64,000 nucleotides of DNA from Microvirga arabica (GTDB lineage Bacteria; Pseudomonadota; Alphaproteobacteria; Rhizobiales; Beijerinckiaceae), in NCBI RefSeq assembly GCF_016811235.1, contig NZ_JAFBID010000022.1, forward strand, positions 1-64,000, read 5' to 3'. Positions within the stretch are counted from its first letter, which is position 1, and each line of letters opens with the position of its first letter. The notes under the pieces were generated by a model that worked only from the letters and a program-made list of their open reading frames with translations, made no database searches and was not told where the DNA came from. This document shows, one piece after another, positions 51,326 to 60,006 of the stretch. The position numbers were made by a program, and so were the translations under genes.

Positions 51326-52233
51326 GGGCGGCAATCCTTCTCGCACTCCTTGCCGCCAGTGAGGCGCAGGCTCATTCAGGCCATGTGCACTGGTTCGAAA
51401 TCGGCACCACATGGACTTGGGATCCCTGGGTCGTCCTTCCTCTCGCGCTTTCTGGGGGCCTCTACCTGACGGGTCTTGCAAGGCTTTGGCGCCGGGCCGG
51501 GATCGGACGCGGCGTCAAGCTCTGGCAGGCGACCTGTTTCGCTTGCGGATGGGGGCTTCTCGTCTTCGCCCTGGTCACACCCCTTCACTGGCTCGGTGAG
51601 CGCCTGTTCGTCGCGCATATGATCGAGCATGAAATCCTCATGGCTCTGGCCGCCCCGCTCCTCGTCGTGGGCCGCCCCGTCGCCATGCTCTGGGCTCTCT
51701 CGGCGGCCATGCGACGCCGGGCCGGTGGCATCGGGCAGACACCCGCTGTCGCACGATCCTGGAATTGGCTCACTTATCCCCCCGTCGCAACCTTGGTGCA
51801 CGGAGGCGCGCTCTGGATCTGGCACGCTCCCGCGTTCTATGAGGCAGCCCTGGCCGATCCCTGGATCCATTGGCTCCAGCATCTCAGCTTCTTCGTCACG
51901 GCTCTTCTGTTCTGGCGTGCTCTATTGCAGGGGCGCGAAGGGGAACGGGCTTATGGCGCGGCCATCTTTTACCTGTTCGTCACCTCGCTCCATACGGGCT
52001 TTCTGGGCATCTTGCTCGCCTTCTTTCGGCGGCCCATCTATCCGACCCAGACATCCCAGGCAGCCGAGTGGGGGCTGACGCCCCTGGAAGACCAGCAGCT
52101 TGCCGGCCTCTTCATGTGGATCCCGGCGGGACTCGTCTACGCCGGGGCGGCTCTCATTCTCGCGGGGCTCTGGATTGCCAGCTCAAGCTCCTCGCGGTTC
52201 AGGGGAGGGCATCATGCCACTGCAGCGCGGTAG
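51322..52233 (+). CDS. ctaG: Cytochrome c oxidase assembly protein CtaG (caa3 type)
   Basis: A 303-residue membrane protein with about seven segments. AHMIEHEILMALAAPLLVVG with its histidine/glutamate cluster and GALWIWHAPAFYEAAL fit the caa3_CtaG family, which serves assembly of the copper/heme centres of caa3 oxidases. A short signal-like N-terminus ends AQAHSGHVH, adding metal-binding histidines. The ATG at 51322 overlaps the preceding stop (ATGA). Confidence 0.88.
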   Translation: MRAAILLALLAASEAQAHSGHVHWFEIGTTWTWDPWVVLPLALSGGLYLTGLARLWRRAGIGRGVKLWQATCFACGWGLLVFALVTPLHWLGERLFVAHMIEHEILMALAAPLLVVGRPVAMLWALSAAMRRRAGGIGQTPAVARSWNWLTYPPVATLVHGGALWIWHAPAFYEAALADPWIHWLQHLSFFVTALLFWRALLQGREGERAYGAAIFYLFVTSLHTGFLGILLAFFRRPIYPTQTSQAAEWGLTPLEDQQLAGLFMWIPAGLVYAGAALILAGLWIASSSSSRFRGGHHATAAR

Positions 52234-52801
52234 AGCTCTTGTTCCCGTAGCCGCCGTGCTGCTTTTGCGCTTGACCGGCATCGTCTTGGGTATGAGAAGC
52301 GGGGGGCATGCGCATGCTGGCCAGTCCAGGCCGGTCCCCCGGCGCGACTTCGATCCCCGGGCGCACGTGGCAGGTATTCGTATGCTTGGGCCAATCCGGC
52401 TGCGACGGAGATCGGTCGCCATCGCACTTGCTTTCGTCCTGCTTCTGGGGGCGGGGATCTATGCCGGCTATCAATTCAAGTTCATTCAGGACGCGCGAGC
52501 CCGCGCCGTTGCGCTGACCGCCGGCGATCCGGATTTCGGCCGAGAACTCATGCAACGCTATGGCTGTGCCGGCTGCCATACCATTCCTGGCGTTCCGCGG
52601 GCTCAGGGCAAGGTTGGCCCCACTCTCCAGGGTTTTGCAGCTCGCGTCTATATTGGTGGCGTCGCCACCAATTCTCCGGAGACCTTGATCCAGTGGATCG
52701 AGAACCCTCGTTCGATTGATCCGAAGACCGCTATGCCGATTACAGGCATCTCCCGTGCTGAGGCCCGGCATGTCGCAGCCTATCTCTACACGCTGCGTTG
52801 A
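52214..52801 (+). CDS. Membrane-anchored cytochrome c
   Basis: A 195-residue protein with one or two N-terminal hydrophobic segments and a heme c motif CAGCH (about residues 118-122); an axial methionine is likely in AMPITG. The ATG at 52214 follows AGGGGAGGG and overlaps ctaG by 20 bases; an internal ATG at 52382 would remove the first segment. It probably connects the dehydrogenase cytochrome with the oxidase, or is an oxidase subunit. Confidence 0.85.
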   Translation: MPLQRGRALVPVAAVLLLRLTGIVLGMRSGGHAHAGQSRPVPRRDFDPRAHVAGIRMLGPIRLRRRSVAIALAFVLLLGAGIYAGYQFKFIQDARARAVALTAGDPDFGRELMQRYGCAGCHTIPGVPRAQGKVGPTLQGFAARVYIGGVATNSPETLIQWIENPRSIDPKTAMPITGISRAEARHVAAYLYTLR

Positions 52802-53372
52802 CATCATCAGCAAATGCCGCCGGGGCACCTCTGAGCCTGATTTGACGAGGTCGCCATATCGAAAGAGGATCATCTGCGGCATTGGTCCTGGGAAATGGAC
52901 ACCCACGATAGCCCATCTGGTAGCATCCTGCGTCAGAGCACGGAGTGAGGCGACCAAATGTCTCCTTCAGGCGTGAGGTCGACCTGAGCCGGAATTCCCT
53001 ATTAGTGGGATCAGCGGACCTTCGTTGCGACCTGTGCTATAACTGAAATTGACCCGAAGCTGCCCTTCTGGCGCACCCTAACCTTTTGTGATCCTGTGCA
53101 GCACAAAAAAGCTCCCTCGTCGGTGGTCGCCGAGGAGGGAGCAGGATCAGGAGCTGACTTCAGATCTCAGGAGGAAGATGCCTTGCGGCACACTCCAACG
53201 TACTCTGCTGAAGACTTGCGCCCATCACCTGGGTTAAACGTGGCCGCAAGGAACACGCTTATTCTTTGGAATTCGAGTTCGCGGTTCGGTTATGCGGGCG
53301 AGATTGTTGCCGCTGGTCTGGAAGCGGCCCAAGGTGAAGTTGATCAAGCCAAGTACCGCCAGGAGACAAGCC
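52802..53372. other. Non-coding region with a minus-strand terminator
   Basis: About 570 bases without a supported gene. One plus-strand open frame (53096 onward) is not protein-like. The main feature is the terminator described at 53105-53142, which works on the minus strand. Confidence 0.45.
53105..53142 (-). terminator. Strong intrinsic terminator on the minus strand
   Basis: An 8-bp stem (GCTCCCTC at 53111-53118, GAGGGAGC at 53135-53142) with partial inner pairing, followed on the minus strand by six T. The nearest minus-strand gene (crp-like, ending at 53643) is 500 bases upstream, on the far side of an opposing gene. Confidence 0.75.
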
Positions 53373-53630
53373 ATGGACAATCGCGAAGAGGAAATCCGGG
53401 TCAGAGCTTATCAGATCTGGGAGCGTGAGGGGCGCAGCGGTAGCCCGGAGGATCACTGGCTTGAGGCAGAGCGCGAGCTCAAGACCGAGGGGGCACCAAC
53501 TGAGGCTCCGCAGGATCGCTCAGAGGCAACGGTCGAGGAAGCGCCTCCGGTTGAGGCCATTGAGGCTCTCGAAGCAGCCAGCAATGGCCCTGCAAAGCGC
53601 AAGCGGTCTCCTCGGTCATCTAAAGGCTGA
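53373..53630 (+). CDS. DUF2934 domain protein (copy 1)
   Basis: An 85-residue hydrophilic protein. EEEIRVRAYQIWEREGRSGS followed by PEDHWLEAERELK is the DUF2934 domain (about residues 4-38); the rest is an acidic, alanine- and glutamate-rich tail ending in basic residues. AGGAGACA precedes the ATG at 53373. The function of the domain is unknown. A second copy is at 61005. Convergent with the crp-like gene. Confidence 0.85.
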   Translation: MDNREEEIRVRAYQIWEREGRSGSPEDHWLEAERELKTEGAPTEAPQDRSEATVEEAPPVEAIEALEAASNGPAKRKRSPRSSKG

Positions 53631-53642
53631 ACATCGCTCCTG

Positions 53643-54362
53643 TTAGCGTGGCTCGACTTCCAAGCTCAGGAAGGTTGGATCGAACTCGGCGAGCTCTTGC
53701 AGACGCTCCCAGTCGTCGATGACCAGCGTTTCACCGCGCCAGGTAATCAAACCTTCCTTGCGCAGATCCTGGACGACCCGGTTCACGTGAACGGTCGAGA
53801 GCCCAAGGGTGTCTCCCAGTTCCGCCTGGGTCAGGGGAAGCTTGAAGCTGTCATCCTCCGTCAGTCCGACAGCCCGCAGGCGCAGGAACATCTCGCAGAG
53901 CAGGTGAGCGGTGTGCTCCAGGGCCGAGCGCCGCCCCATGGCCACAATCCACTGACGGTGAATCGCGGCATCAACGGCAATGTTCACCCCAAGCAGCCGG
54001 GTCAGATGGGGGTGGTTTTCAGAGATCTCACGGAGGGTCTCGTGGGGGACAAAGCCAACCGAGCAGGGCGTGATCGCCAGGACGGCATGGTCCATCTTCT
54101 TCACCAGGAAGCTGTGCAGATCGACGAAGTCGCCGGGCACATGAAGGCCCGTGATCTGACGCTTGCCGTTTCTGAGAAGGCTGTAGCGCGCAGCAAAGCC
54201 CTCCAGCAGAACAGTGCTCTCGGTGGGGCGTTCCCCCTCCCGGATGATGTCCTCACCTTTGTTCACCACTCGTGGCCTGACGAGGGCACCCTCCAGGAAC
54301 CATTTTTCCTCATCGGAGAGGCGATCAAAGTTCTCAAGTTTGCGGATCAGGCGGTTGTGCAG
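53643..54362 (-). CDS. Crp/Fnr family transcriptional regulator, probable CTG start
   Basis: A 239-residue regulator if it starts at CTG (54362): residues LHNRLIRKLENFDRLSDEEK are typical of the N-terminus of this family, AGAGGAGG sits 6 bases upstream, and TAG closes the frame just before it. The next usual start (GTG, 54269) would remove 31 conserved residues. A cyclic-nucleotide-like sensor domain precedes a winged helix-turn-helix (LTQAELGDTLGLSTVHVNRV). No Fe-S cysteine cluster is seen, so it is not an ordinary Fnr. Confidence 0.88.
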   Translation of the reverse strand: MHNRLIRKLENFDRLSDEEKWFLEGALVRPRVVNKGEDIIREGERPTESTVLLEGFAARYSLLRNGKRQITGLHVPGDFVDLHSFLVKKMDHAVLAITPCSVGFVPHETLREISENHPHLTRLLGVNIAVDAAIHRQWIVAMGRRSALEHTAHLLCEMFLRLRAVGLTEDDSFKLPLTQAELGDTLGLSTVHVNRVVQDLRKEGLITWRGETLVIDDWERLQELAEFDPTFLSLEVEPR

Positions 54363-54524
54363 GATGGACCTCCTCTAGGGCAACTTCGACCGCTCTCCCG
54401 GCGGTGTGTTCACTCCTGACTGGGAGCATAGCAAAGCTGGTGCAAGAGGGCCATGCAAGGCTCAGTTAATAACCCTGCGCAGGCTGAAACCCTGACTATC
54501 AATGACGACAATGCTGCGCAGAAG

Positions 54525-56081
54525 TCATGATCGTCGCACCGGCTGCGCATCCTCCAGGACAAGGTCCCCGGTTGCAGGAAGGCTGATGGTGCAGTGCAGC
54601 CCATCTGGCGTGAACTCCAGGTTCGCTTCACCGCCAAGGTCATAGGCGAGGATCCGCTCGATCAGCTCCGTCCCGAAGCCGCGCCGCTTTGGCTTCTCGC
54701 CGGAAAGCTTCACTCCCGTCTCGGTCCAGCGGAGCACAAGACGGGGCTGCTCCGGCGTCTCCTCAATGGTCCATTCTACCGCTATGCGGCCCTGCTCAGC
54801 GGAGAGAGCGCCATACTTCACTGCGTTGGTCGCCAGCTCGTGGATCGCAAGCGCCACCGTCTCGGCCGCTTTCGCTTGGAGGCGGACATTTGGGCCCTTG
54901 ATGTGCCTGACCTGCTCGCCTTCCTGAGCCCCGACCGACAGGAGTGTATCCGCGACCAGCGTGGTCAGGTCGAGGCCCGCAGCGGGGGTTCTTGTGACCG
55001 CTGCCTGCACCCGGGCAAAGGCATCGATGCGTCCCTCCAGGTGCATGGCGTAATCTTCCACGCTCTCGCTGGTCTGTGCCGTCCGGCGGGCGATGGAGCG
55101 CACCACCGCCAGCGTGTTCCTCACCCGATGCTGGAGTTCGGCCAGGAGCAGCTTGGCCTGGCGCTCGCTCTCGCGCAGCCGCTCCTCCGCCTGTATGCGC
55201 TCGGTGACATCCTGTCCGATCTTGAGAAAGCCTCGAAGCTCACCATTGCTATCGTGAAGAGCCCTGACGCTCCCCTCGATGAAGACCCGCGAGCCATCCT
55301 TGTGCAGATGCCAGCGCACGTTGGGAGCAGAGCGCTCCTTCCGCGCCGTCTCTATCTCTTTCCGGTCCTCGCCTGCTTCCCGATCTTCGGGCGTAAACAG
55401 GATCGCGGAATACTGGCCCTTGATCTCGTCCGCCGTCCACCCGAACACGGCTTGAGCACCGGGCGTCCATTCGGTGATCCGATCCTCCGCGTCGGTCAGG
55501 ACGATTGCGTAGTCGAGGGTATTCTCGACAATGAGCCGGAAGCTCTCCTCTTGGCGGTGCAGCGTCCGCACCTTGTGCAGACGGTCGATTACCGGCCCGA
55601 GTAGGGTGGCGTAGGTGCGAAGGAACTCGGTGTCCTCCTCACTGAAGGTTCGTCGCTTGGTGGCATCCACCTGCAACAGCCCAAAGGCTTGCCCGCCAGG
55701 CACGAAGATCGGCACGTTCGCCAACGCGACCACGCCCGCCTCCTTCATGAAGTCGGGAACTTCGAAGCGCTCCTCCTTGGCAATGTCCTGCGTGATGACG
55801 GGCTTGCCCTCGTTGATCGAATACGTCTCGGAGGAGCGCTCGCTCATCGGCAGCCGCAGGTGTCCGACGATATCGGGCTTCCAGCCGACGCCAGCCCGCA
55901 CGAACAGGCACTGGCCGTCCTCCTGGATCTCCAGGATCTTGGCCCGGCCAGTCCCAAGCGCCTCGCCCACAAGGCGGCAGGCTTCGGTGAGGACCGCGTC
56001 AAGGTCACCGCTGCGTAGCGCGAACTCGCCGAAATCGGCCAGCACCTTCTGGCGCCGCATCATCTGCTCGCTGTCGACCAT
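54525..56081 (-). CDS. HWE-family sensor histidine kinase with GAF and PAS domains
   Basis: A 518-residue kinase without membrane segments. A GAF domain (about residues 10-165), a PAS domain (about 178-295, with IVENTLDYAIVLTDAEDRI and a PAC tail) and an HWE-type kinase core: LAELQHRVRN with phospho-accepting His318, and HELATNAVKYGAL in the ATP region. I prefer the ATG at 56081 after GGGAG. It probably reads a cytoplasmic signal such as redox or light. The response regulator gene is divergent at 56404, an unusual layout for a pair. Confidence 0.92.
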   Translation of the reverse strand: MVDSEQMMRRQKVLADFGEFALRSGDLDAVLTEACRLVGEALGTGRAKILEIQEDGQCLFVRAGVGWKPDIVGHLRLPMSERSSETYSINEGKPVITQDIAKEERFEVPDFMKEAGVVALANVPIFVPGGQAFGLLQVDATKRRTFSEEDTEFLRTYATLLGPVIDRLHKVRTLHRQEESFRLIVENTLDYAIVLTDAEDRITEWTPGAQAVFGWTADEIKGQYSAILFTPEDREAGEDRKEIETARKERSAPNVRWHLHKDGSRVFIEGSVRALHDSNGELRGFLKIGQDVTERIQAEERLRESERQAKLLLAELQHRVRNTLAVVRSIARRTAQTSESVEDYAMHLEGRIDAFARVQAAVTRTPAAGLDLTTLVADTLLSVGAQEGEQVRHIKGPNVRLQAKAAETVALAIHELATNAVKYGALSAEQGRIAVEWTIEETPEQPRLVLRWTETGVKLSGEKPKRRGFGTELIERILAYDLGGEANLEFTPDGLHCTISLPATGDLVLEDAQPVRRS

Positions 56082-56403
56082 CACATCTCCCTACCGGTGG
56101 CATCTGCCGAGGGGCAGCGGGTCCCCTGACATTGCCTGTGCCCCGTTGCTTGTCCTGGATGCCCACACAAACGCCCAAGCAGCCGGAAAGTCACCGGAGC
56201 CGGCGATCAGACCTCATCGCCATCGAGGTGGCGGCCCTCGGGGTTGAGATGCAGGTGGTTGGGTGACCATGGTGACGCGTCTGAGCGCCTCCAGATTCAG
56301 GCTGGTGACGGGCTCGCGCATGAGGGCCTGGAACAGCGCTCCTTAACCTGTGTTGGTGTGGAGCCGCAGGAACCGTCCCGGCGAGGGCATCGGAGGAAAG
56401 AGC
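56082..56403. other. Divergent promoter region of kinase and response regulator genes
   Basis: About 320 bases without a supported gene, holding the promoters of both divergent genes. I looked for an EcfG-type promoter (GGAAC-N16/17-CGTT): GGAAC occurs near 56370 but without the matching -10. Confidence 0.4.
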
Positions 56404-56787
56404 ATGACCAGCACGGCAGAGACAGGGGCCTTGACTTATCGCCGGGTGCTCATCGTCGAGGATGAGTACTTCCTGGCGGATGACATGGCCCAGTCTCTCC
56501 GGAAGTTCGGGGCGGACGTGGTAGGACCGGTCCGCTCGACGGACGAGGCCCTGGCGCTTCTGGCGGAGGAGCCTGTGGATGCGGCTGTGCTGGACATCAA
56601 CCTGAAAGGCCAGATGGTCTACCCTGTTGCCGATGCGCTGCGGGAGCAGGGCGTGCCCTTCATCTTCGCCACCGGCTATGACAAAGCCGCCGTGCCGGAG
56701 GCCTACAGGGATGTTCCGCGCTGGGAGAAGCCCTTCCGCCCGGAGGACCTCGCCAAGGCGTTGCCAGGTCTCGTGCAGAAATCATGA
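56404..56787 (+). CDS. Single-domain response regulator
   Basis: A 127-residue receiver domain alone. Acid pocket Glu19-Asp20 (VLIVEDEYFLADD), phosphoacceptor Asp64 (AVLDINLKG) and Lys109 (RWEKPF) are present. There is no output domain, so it acts through protein binding or as a phosphate sink. AGGAAAGAGC precedes the ATG. The HWE kinase encoded divergently is the likely partner. Confidence 0.92.
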   Translation: MTSTAETGALTYRRVLIVEDEYFLADDMAQSLRKFGADVVGPVRSTDEALALLAEEPVDAAVLDINLKGQMVYPVADALREQGVPFIFATGYDKAAVPEAYRDVPRWEKPFRPEDLAKALPGLVQKS

Positions 56788-57001
56788 GGTTCATACACGA
56801 GGCGAGTGCAGGACTTCTGCTCGTTGAGCTTGCGAATGTTGATTCTTGGCACGGGGCAGACCTTAGCCGCATTTCCGCAATGGGACTGCGAGGCGACCTT
56901 CACGCGATCTCGCTTGAGGGCTCAGGTTGATCCTTTCCGGACGTAAGCTCCCGCGCCGTCATGCGGGGGGTCACTAGCTCCAGTCGGCCGCTGGGTCAGC
57001 T

Positions 57002-57253
57002 TTGGCCTCTAGTTCCTGTGCAAGGGATAGGCGGCAGGTCACTAACATCCAGGCGTCCTGGACGGAGCAGGAGCGAGGTGAAGAGGGCCGTTTCACAGTC
57101 CAGCTCATTCTCGACAATGGCGTTGAGAAATACATCCTGCAGCCCGATGCCGAGGACCTTGAGCCGATGCTGAAGCTGTTCGCCCTGAGCGATCACACGA
57201 TATTCGACCTGGAGCGCAAGGTGCTCATGTTCTCCAACCTGAAGACGAAGTAG
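57002..57253 (+). CDS. Conserved small protein of unknown function
   Basis: An 83-residue protein. The part VTNIQASWTEQERGEEGRF and FTVQLILDNGVEKYILQP looks like a conserved small rhizobial family with a beta-rich core ending in IFDLERKVLMF. The start is uncertain: a TTG at 57002 is the first codon after a stop that allows this frame, and no good binding site precedes it. Function unknown. Confidence 0.6.
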   Translation: MASSSCARDRRQVTNIQASWTEQERGEEGRFTVQLILDNGVEKYILQPDAEDLEPMLKLFALSDHTIFDLERKVLMFSNLKTK

Positions 57254-57371
57254 GTGAAGGCCCACACGAACCGATGTGTCCGCCTGAACGAGCCACTGTC
57301 GACCTGATCGACGGTGGCATGCGCCCGGAATGGACCAGAAGCCTTTGCCCGACGGCTCTTCGGAGATCACG

Positions 57372-57791
57372 TTAAACGTCAGCATCCTCATCCCCGCTGG
57401 GGTCACGGCGAGTCCGCCTGTGTGCGGGTGCGCGAGTCTTGTCATCGTCAGCACGTGTGAGCGAGGTCGGCAGGATGTGTCGCGCCGCATCGGCAACGAC
57501 CTCGGTGACTGCTCCCACAGCAGTCTGGGCCAAGTCGTGGGTGCCTGATGCCACTTTTGCTCCCCTGTCGGTCACAGCATGCCCGGCTTGGACGATCTGG
57601 TCTGCGCTCGGACGCTTCTTGATCAGGACGGAGGCTACTGCACCAGCAGCTGCCACAAGCGCCTCGGCGAGAATTTCCCGGCCCAGTTCCGAGTTGAGTA
57701 GTTCATCAAGTAGGTCGGAGGAACGAATGGCCTTCGGCACCTTCACGCCGGCAACGGTCTTGGGCAGCTTCGCTTTTGCTTTCTTGGCCAT
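57372..57791 (-). CDS. Conserved hypothetical protein, basic and helical
   Basis: A 139-residue protein. A basic start (MAKKAKAKLPKTVAGVKVPK) leads into SELGREILAEALVAAAGAVA, a hydrophobic helix at about residues 36-55, and an alanine/valine-rich second half with an acidic-basic tail. I chose the ATG at 57791 over an upstream frame start at 57851. A similar protein is known as a hypothetical in rhizobia. The function is unknown; one amphipathic helix could associate with membrane. Confidence 0.7.
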   Translation of the reverse strand: MAKKAKAKLPKTVAGVKVPKAIRSSDLLDELLNSELGREILAEALVAAAGAVASVLIKKRPSADQIVQAGHAVTDRGAKVASGTHDLAQTAVGAVTEVVADAARHILPTSLTRADDDKTRAPAHRRTRRDPSGDEDADV

Positions 57792-58138
57792 AGGTCTCTC
57801 TGCTTCAGGATCGCCTGTCTTCAACAGCCGGAATGGCGGTGCGGTTGCCAAGAGCCTCGTTGTCGAGAAACTCCATGTGCTCCTGAAAGAGCATTTGAAT
57901 GGCTATGACCCCCATTCCTTCGTGCCAGCAGGTTCGTCTTCGTAAACCAGCCATGCTGGAACTCCCGGGGCTCCAACAGATTGGAACCTGAGGTGTAAGC
58001 CAGCCGATGGGCTCCATGGCCTTGCCGGGCGAATGGTGGCGCTTCAACCATCGATATCGCGCTCGCGTTGGCTATCGACGAGAAATGAGCCGGAGCAGTT
58101 CCCGGCCTTGTATCCTTCGAACCCGAGTGGGAGATGCC

Positions 58139-59875
58139 ATGTCGTATTCAGCGAGTGAGCAAACCGGTACACGGCCTGCCCGATCCGCCGCACGGCCACA
58201 GGGGAGAACTGATCGTCGCCCAGGGCGTGCCCGGTCCGACATCGTCTTGGATGCTCTGGCCGGCGCGATTGCAGGAGCCGCGGCCGTATGGGTGATGGAT
58301 CGCGTCGACTGGTTCAACTATCGACGCGGTCTCGACAGCCACCGGACGCGTCGCAGGACGCAGCAAGCTCGGCCGCGTGGCATGGATCCGGCTCATGTCA
58401 TGGCCGCGGAAGCCGGGGACAGGGCAGGACTTGCGCTTGAGTCGCGCCGACTCGATGCAGCCGGTCTTGCTGTTCATTATGGCTTGGGGATCATGCCCGG
58501 GGCGCTGTATGGTGCCTTGCGAGGGCGGGTCGATTATCTTGATGCGGGCAGGGGCAGTCTCTTTGGCTTAGGATTGTTCCTCATTCAGGACGAAGGCATC
58601 AACGCCGCTGCTGGTCTGTCCGGCCGGACCCAGGATTATCCCTGGACCGCCCATGCTCGCGGCTTCGTTGCTCACCTTGTCTATGGCCTTGTGACCGACG
58701 CCCTCTGCAGGACCTTCAGTGGCTCTGTCGGCGCTCATGACCCGCAACTGCCGCAAGAGAACGGTCATGACATGGGGCACCCCAAAGCGAAGCCATCGTT
58801 CGTCCGCTACAGCGACGATATTGAAGTGATCGAGACCGATGAACAAGAAACGGTCAATAAAATCATTGAGGTGATGGCCAGCGGCGGTCGGACCACACGG
58901 GAGCGCTATGGCCGATCCGTTCGCACATCACATGCCAAGCCGCATGGCATTCTGAAAGGTGAGCTGCGGGTCTTAGACAATCTACCTCCCGAGTTGCGGC
59001 AGGGACTGTTTGCGGAGCCTCGAACCTACCCGGCTGTTGTCCGCCTCGCCCAGGTGCCCGGCGAGTTCCTCGACGACCGCCGGGTCTCGACCCCGCGCGG
59101 CATGGCCCTCAAGATCATCGGTGTCGAAGGGCAGATGCTGCCCGGACATGAGGGAGAGGTAACACAGGACTGGGTGCTCGACACCGGCACGGTGTTTATC
59201 GCCCCGAGCGCCAAAGTTTTCCTGGCGCAAATCACCGCGACCGAGATGGCCATGCCGCTGCCGGAAGGCGTGAAGCAGGCGGTCTCGATGACATCCCGTG
59301 CAGCCAATGCGGCTCTCAATGCTGTTGGTCTGAACAGCGCCAATCTGGACTTCTATGGTCATCCCTTCAACCACCCGCTGGGGGAGAGCTACTACAGCCA
59401 GTGCCCGTTCCGTTATGGCGACTACATTGCAAAGCTCCGTGTCAGGCCCGACATGCCCCGCCTGCACGACCTGTTGAGAGTCAGTCTCAAACCCGCTGAT
59501 GAGGATGGCTTGCGCACGGCCATCGTCGAATACTTCCGCGGCAATCCGGCGGAGTACGAGGTCGGCATCCAGCTCTGCACCGATCTGGAGCGCATGCCGG
59601 TGGAGAGTGCCAATGCCGAGTGGCCGGAGGACGAGAGCCCTTATCGTCCGGTCGCCCGCCTGACCCTGCCGCCGCAGGAGGCCTTCGACGCCGCCCGTCA
59701 GGCTCTGGATGAGACGCTTCTCTTTTGTCCCTCGCACAGCCTGGCGGCACACCGGCCTCTCGGTTCGGTCATGCGCGCCCGGTTGAAAGCCTACGAGGTT
59801 CTGGGCAACGCACGCCGAAGGGAGAATGGCCATCCCGCGAAGGAGCCGCGAGACATTGGCGAGCTTGCGATCTAA
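58139..59875 (+). CDS. Fusion of a small membrane domain with a catalase-like protein
   Basis: A 578-residue protein. Residues about 33-195 have hydrophobic segments (IVLDALAGAIAGAAAVWVMD; AVHYGLGIMPGALYGALRG) of the YagU/DUF1440-like type. Residues 212-578 are catalase-like: SHAKPHGILKGEL (likely distal His), TPRGMALKIIG and SYYSQCPFRYGDYIAKL (Tyr region) are of the small-subunit catalase/SrpA type. An ATG at 58772 (Met212) marks where a separate catalase-like gene would begin. The ATG at 58139 follows GGGAGA. The fusion and loss of the catalytic Asn (DTGTVFI) make catalase activity uncertain. Confidence 0.8.
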   Translation: MSYSASEQTGTRPARSAARPQGRTDRRPGRARSDIVLDALAGAIAGAAAVWVMDRVDWFNYRRGLDSHRTRRRTQQARPRGMDPAHVMAAEAGDRAGLALESRRLDAAGLAVHYGLGIMPGALYGALRGRVDYLDAGRGSLFGLGLFLIQDEGINAAAGLSGRTQDYPWTAHARGFVAHLVYGLVTDALCRTFSGSVGAHDPQLPQENGHDMGHPKAKPSFVRYSDDIEVIETDEQETVNKIIEVMASGGRTTRERYGRSVRTSHAKPHGILKGELRVLDNLPPELRQGLFAEPRTYPAVVRLAQVPGEFLDDRRVSTPRGMALKIIGVEGQMLPGHEGEVTQDWVLDTGTVFIAPSAKVFLAQITATEMAMPLPEGVKQAVSMTSRAANAALNAVGLNSANLDFYGHPFNHPLGESYYSQCPFRYGDYIAKLRVRPDMPRLHDLLRVSLKPADEDGLRTAIVEYFRGNPAEYEVGIQLCTDLERMPVESANAEWPEDESPYRPVARLTLPPQEAFDAARQALDETLLFCPSHSLAAHRPLGSVMRARLKAYEVLGNARRRENGHPAKEPRDIGELAI

Positions 59876-60006
59876 CGGAATGAGAGCCGGCGACACCTTC
59901 GACTTGGCGCTCCGCCACCCTGCCGTGATGCCCGACGTCACGGTGAGCCACGCCATTGAGGCGCAGGCTGCAGGCGGATCCCCTCCTTTGCGGTCGGAGA
60001 GCTAAC

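Noticed and set aside
53096-53428. 110-codon plus-strand frame
   Set aside because: It overlaps the terminator and the start of the DUF2934 gene in another frame and has no protein features.
57805-58047. 80-codon minus-strand frame with a small C-terminal part (MLFQEHMEFLDNEALGN)
   Set aside because: The part near its end looks slightly protein-like, but no start with a proper binding site was found and the frame is otherwise unlike a protein.
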